From: Ruminococcus sp. Marseille-P6503
GTDB taxonomy: Bacteria > Bacillota > Clostridia > Oscillospirales > Ruminococcaceae
Assembly: GCF_900604945.1 (NCBI RefSeq)
Contig: NZ_UWPB01000002.1
Coordinates: 806,001-870,000 of the forward strand
Length of the DNA stretch: 64,000 nt
Reading direction: 5' to 3'
The notes under the pieces are model-generated. The model saw nothing but the letters and a program-made list of their open reading frames with translations. It did no database searches and was not told the DNA's origin. Both the position numbers and the translations under genes were made by a program. Within the stretch, counting starts at the first letter, position 1. Each line of letters begins with the position of its first letter. Positions 62,355 to 64,000 of the stretch are shown one piece after another.

Positions 62355-62777
62355 TTGCCGCCGATGCAAAACGACGGAGCCTCCGCACACCAAAATCATA
62401 TACGGAAATTTTGGCGTGCCTTTTCTCCTGTTTTGAAATCATCGGCAAGTATATGCAAATTGATATTACCAAGAAGAATTTACGACCTAGGACTAAGCCA
62501 CAAGGCGGTGGCAGTTTACTGTTATCTTTGTAACCGTGCGGATAAAAACGGGGAATGTTTCCCGTCTGTACGCAGGATATCCGAAGATTTAAACATTAAC
62601 AAAAGTACGGTGTTTCGGGCGTTTAATGAGCTTGAAGAACAAGGACTGCTGGAACGTGAAGCAAGATACCATACGCGGGGCGGACGGCGGAGTTCGCTGT
62701 ATAGGATAAAGGGAGAGATAACGCCGAAAGGGGGCGGAAAATCCACCTCTAAAAAGGTAGGTGGATTGAATGTTTGA
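62355..62777 (+). CDS. HTH_36-type replication/regulatory protein
   Basis: 140 residues from a TTG eight bases after AGGAGG that overlaps the virD4 stop. The core LGLSHKAVAVYCYLCNRADKNGECFPSVRRISEDLNINKSTVFRAFNELEEQGLLERE is an HTH_36 winged helix, found in many plasmid and ICE replication or control proteins. The first 45 residues look odd and poorly conserved. It overlaps the next gene by 8 bp. Confidence 0.78.
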   Translation: MPPMQNDGASAHQNHIRKFWRAFSPVLKSSASICKLILPRRIYDLGLSHKAVAVYCYLCNRADKNGECFPSVRRISEDLNINKSTVFRAFNELEEQGLLEREARYHTRGGRRSSLYRIKGEITPKGGGKSTSKKVGGLNV

Positions 62778-63699
62778 TTGGATAGGCGACGCTATTGACT
62801 GGGTTTGCGACGGGATTTCAAGTTTGTGGGACAGCACAATTGGAGCAGCAGCCGACGCAGTCAGCGATGCTATATGGGACACTATGTTTAATTGGCTGTT
62901 CGAAAAAATCTACGGACTGATAGCTGATCTTTTTACATTTATAAATGAGACTGCAACGGATATTTTTGCACTTCCATGGGTAAATACGTTTATAAGTCTG
63001 TTTAACAGCCTTGCATGGATGCTATTTGTCTGCGGACTTATCGTAGCCGTGTTTGATACGGCTGTCGCTTATGAATCGGGACAGGTAAATATAAAGAATA
63101 CCTGTATTAATGTTTTAAAGGGTTTTATGGCTGTAAGTATGGTGACTGTAATTCCGCAAAGGCTGTATTCATTCTGCATAAATTTGCAGAGTAATTTTGC
63201 AACTGAACTGCTTGGAAATTTTATAGGGTCAACAAATGACAGCGTAGTAGGAACGGGACTTGAAGTTATATTTGCTCTTGGTTCAGATATATCTCTTTTC
63301 AGCCTGTTCTTTATAATCCTGTTTGGCTACTGTACGGTCAAAGTAGTGTTTTCAAATATCAAGAGAGGCGGAATAATGATGTGTCAGATAGCGGTTGGGA
63401 GTCTTCATATGTTCGGAGTACCGAGAGGATATACTGACGGATTTTACGGCTGGTGCAAGCAAGTAATTGCGACCTGCCTGACGGCATTTTTGCAGACAAC
63501 GATTCTTTACATTGGACTGCTGACGTTTACACAGCACCCTTTGCTTGCAGTCGGAATATGTTTGTCAGCTAATGAAGTACCAAGAATTGCGCAGATGTAT
63601 GGACTGGATACAAGCGTCAGGGTGAATATGATGTCTGTAAGTCATACGGTTTCTATGGGAGCTAAGGCGGTTGGAATGCTGAAAGGAGGAGCAAAATGA
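62770..63699 (+). CDS. TrbL/VirB6-like conjugation membrane protein (DUF6045-like)
   Basis: 309 residues with five or more membrane segments (LAWMLFVCGLIVAVFDTAVAY, GFMAVSMVTVIPQRL, ISLFSLFFIILFGYC, VIATCLTAFLQTTILYIGLL). The N-terminal part is amphipathic and Trp/Asp-rich (MFDWIGDAIDWVCDGISSLWD). It matches the TrbL/VirB6-type subunit seen in Firmicutes ICEs. Overlaps the PrgI gene by 4 bp. Confidence 0.85.
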   Translation: MFDWIGDAIDWVCDGISSLWDSTIGAAADAVSDAIWDTMFNWLFEKIYGLIADLFTFINETATDIFALPWVNTFISLFNSLAWMLFVCGLIVAVFDTAVAYESGQVNIKNTCINVLKGFMAVSMVTVIPQRLYSFCINLQSNFATELLGNFIGSTNDSVVGTGLEVIFALGSDISLFSLFFIILFGYCTVKVVFSNIKRGGIMMCQIAVGSLHMFGVPRGYTDGFYGWCKQVIATCLTAFLQTTILYIGLLTFTQHPLLAVGICLSANEVPRIAQMYGLDTSVRVNMMSVSHTVSMGAKAVGMLKGGAK

Positions 63700-63962
63700 A
63701 AACCTACATTTACCCCGAAAACCTGAGAGCCACGGTAAAGCTGTGGTTTTGGAACGTTCGGGATTTTATTATAATCTGCGGCGGAATAATTCTGTCGGTG
63801 ATCGTGTTTGTTAATCTATGGAACGTCCTGCCTTTCGCGGCGACAGCCTGCTTTGCGTTTTTAAGTCTGAGGGTCGACGAAACGGCAATTATGGACTATA
63901 TTTTTAACGCCGCGAAGTTTTTTCTGACCTCGCAGCAGTTGTTTTTATGGAGGAAAAATTAA
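63696..63962 (+). CDS. PrgI-family conjugation protein
   Basis: 88 residues, start overlapping the upstream stop (ATGA). The pattern ENLRATVKLWFWNVRDFIIICGGIILSVIVFV and the two membrane segments fit the PrgI family. It is a small inner-membrane part of the transfer channel (VirB3-like position), normally followed by the VirB4-type ATPase. Confidence 0.88.
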   Translation: MKTYIYPENLRATVKLWFWNVRDFIIICGGIILSVIVFVNLWNVLPFAATACFAFLSLRVDETAIMDYIFNAAKFFLTSQQLFLWRKN

Positions 63963-64000
63963 ATGGCAAAAAGGAAAAATAACGGCGTTCAGAGTCTTAT
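63963..64000 (+). CDS. start of the next conjugation gene, probably VirB4-type ATPase (partial)
   Basis: ATG directly after the PrgI stop, reading MAKRKNNGVQSL before the window ends. In related ICEs PrgI is followed by the VirB4/TraE ATPase. The call rests on gene order only. Confidence 0.55.
   Translation, partial: MAKRKNNGVQSL

Larger units (their letters stand above)
44117..64000. mobile_element. integrative conjugative element, left part (truncated by window)
   Basis: From 44.4 kb to the window end nearly all genes lie on the plus strand. They encode conjugation parts (VirD4-like coupling protein, TrbL/VirB6-like and PrgI-family membrane proteins, start of the next gene), a TOPRIM/DUF3991 protein, methylases, and many DUFs typical of gut Firmicutes ICEs. 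They also encode a surface adhesin with its own sortase. Integrase, relaxase and the far end are not in the window. The left boundary at the tRNA-Asn 3' end is inferred from usual ICE behaviour. Confidence 0.85.

Overview
The window looks like the chromosome of a spore-forming Clostridia member, most likely Ruminococcaceae/Oscillospiraceae (Ruminococcus-like). The 16S sequence, spoVAD/spoVAE, the 16S-tRNAAla-tRNAIle-23S-5S order and the AGGAGG-dominated start sites all fit. Genus is inference; I ran no search.

Layout. (1) About 1-24761, mostly minus strand: the left part of a Mu-like transposable prophage. Reading inward from its left end it has an S24/LexA-type repressor facing the early operon, a Cro/Ner-like HTH protein, a MuA-type DDE transposase (D267-D333-E385), a MuB-type AAA ATPase, several small proteins, a GemA/gp16-like protein, a Mor-family activator, a Mu gp27-like protein, a NusG paralogue, then terminase, portal, capsid and a tail module. 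The tail module runs off the window at base 1. The end seems to lie at the 3' end of queH, marked by four transposase-site-like repeats 40-50 bp apart. (2) 24743-38245: host genes queH, spoVAD-spoVAE, a GH5-like lipoprotein, trxB-trxA, tyrA and a small sigma factor. Inside this block is a tyrosine recombinase followed by a probable invertible promoter and a seven-gene operon (DUF2589, nitrilase-like and CHAP proteins). (3) 38336-44116: a complete rRNA operon with tandem promoters, tRNAs and a tRNA-Asn. (4) About 44117-64000, plus strand: the front of an integrative conjugative element. It carries acidic-tailed accessory proteins, a broken C5 methyltransferase, a Dam-type methylase, a SpoVG-like protein, a giant SpaA-repeat adhesin with a class B sortase, a TOPRIM protein, VirD4, a TrbL/VirB6-like protein, PrgI and the first codons of the next gene.

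How the parts work together. The phage switch is built from two consensus promoters facing each other. After derepression the transposase/ATPase pair replicates the phage by transposition, Mor probably opens the middle genes, and the NusG paralogue is placed to carry polymerase through a terminator into the head/tail operon. In the host block, 24-bp inverted repeats (21/24 matches) flank about 110 bp that hold a TTGACA box. As written, the promoter points back into the recombinase gene. After inversion it would pair at 17 bp with a TATAAT box reading into the DUF2589 operon. The operon therefore looks phase-variable and OFF in this assembly. In the ICE, five otherwise unrelated proteins end in a similar acidic, methionine-rich tail, a possible shared sorting or secretion signal.

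Limits: all family names come from reading motifs, not from searches. The far ends of both mobile elements lie outside the window.
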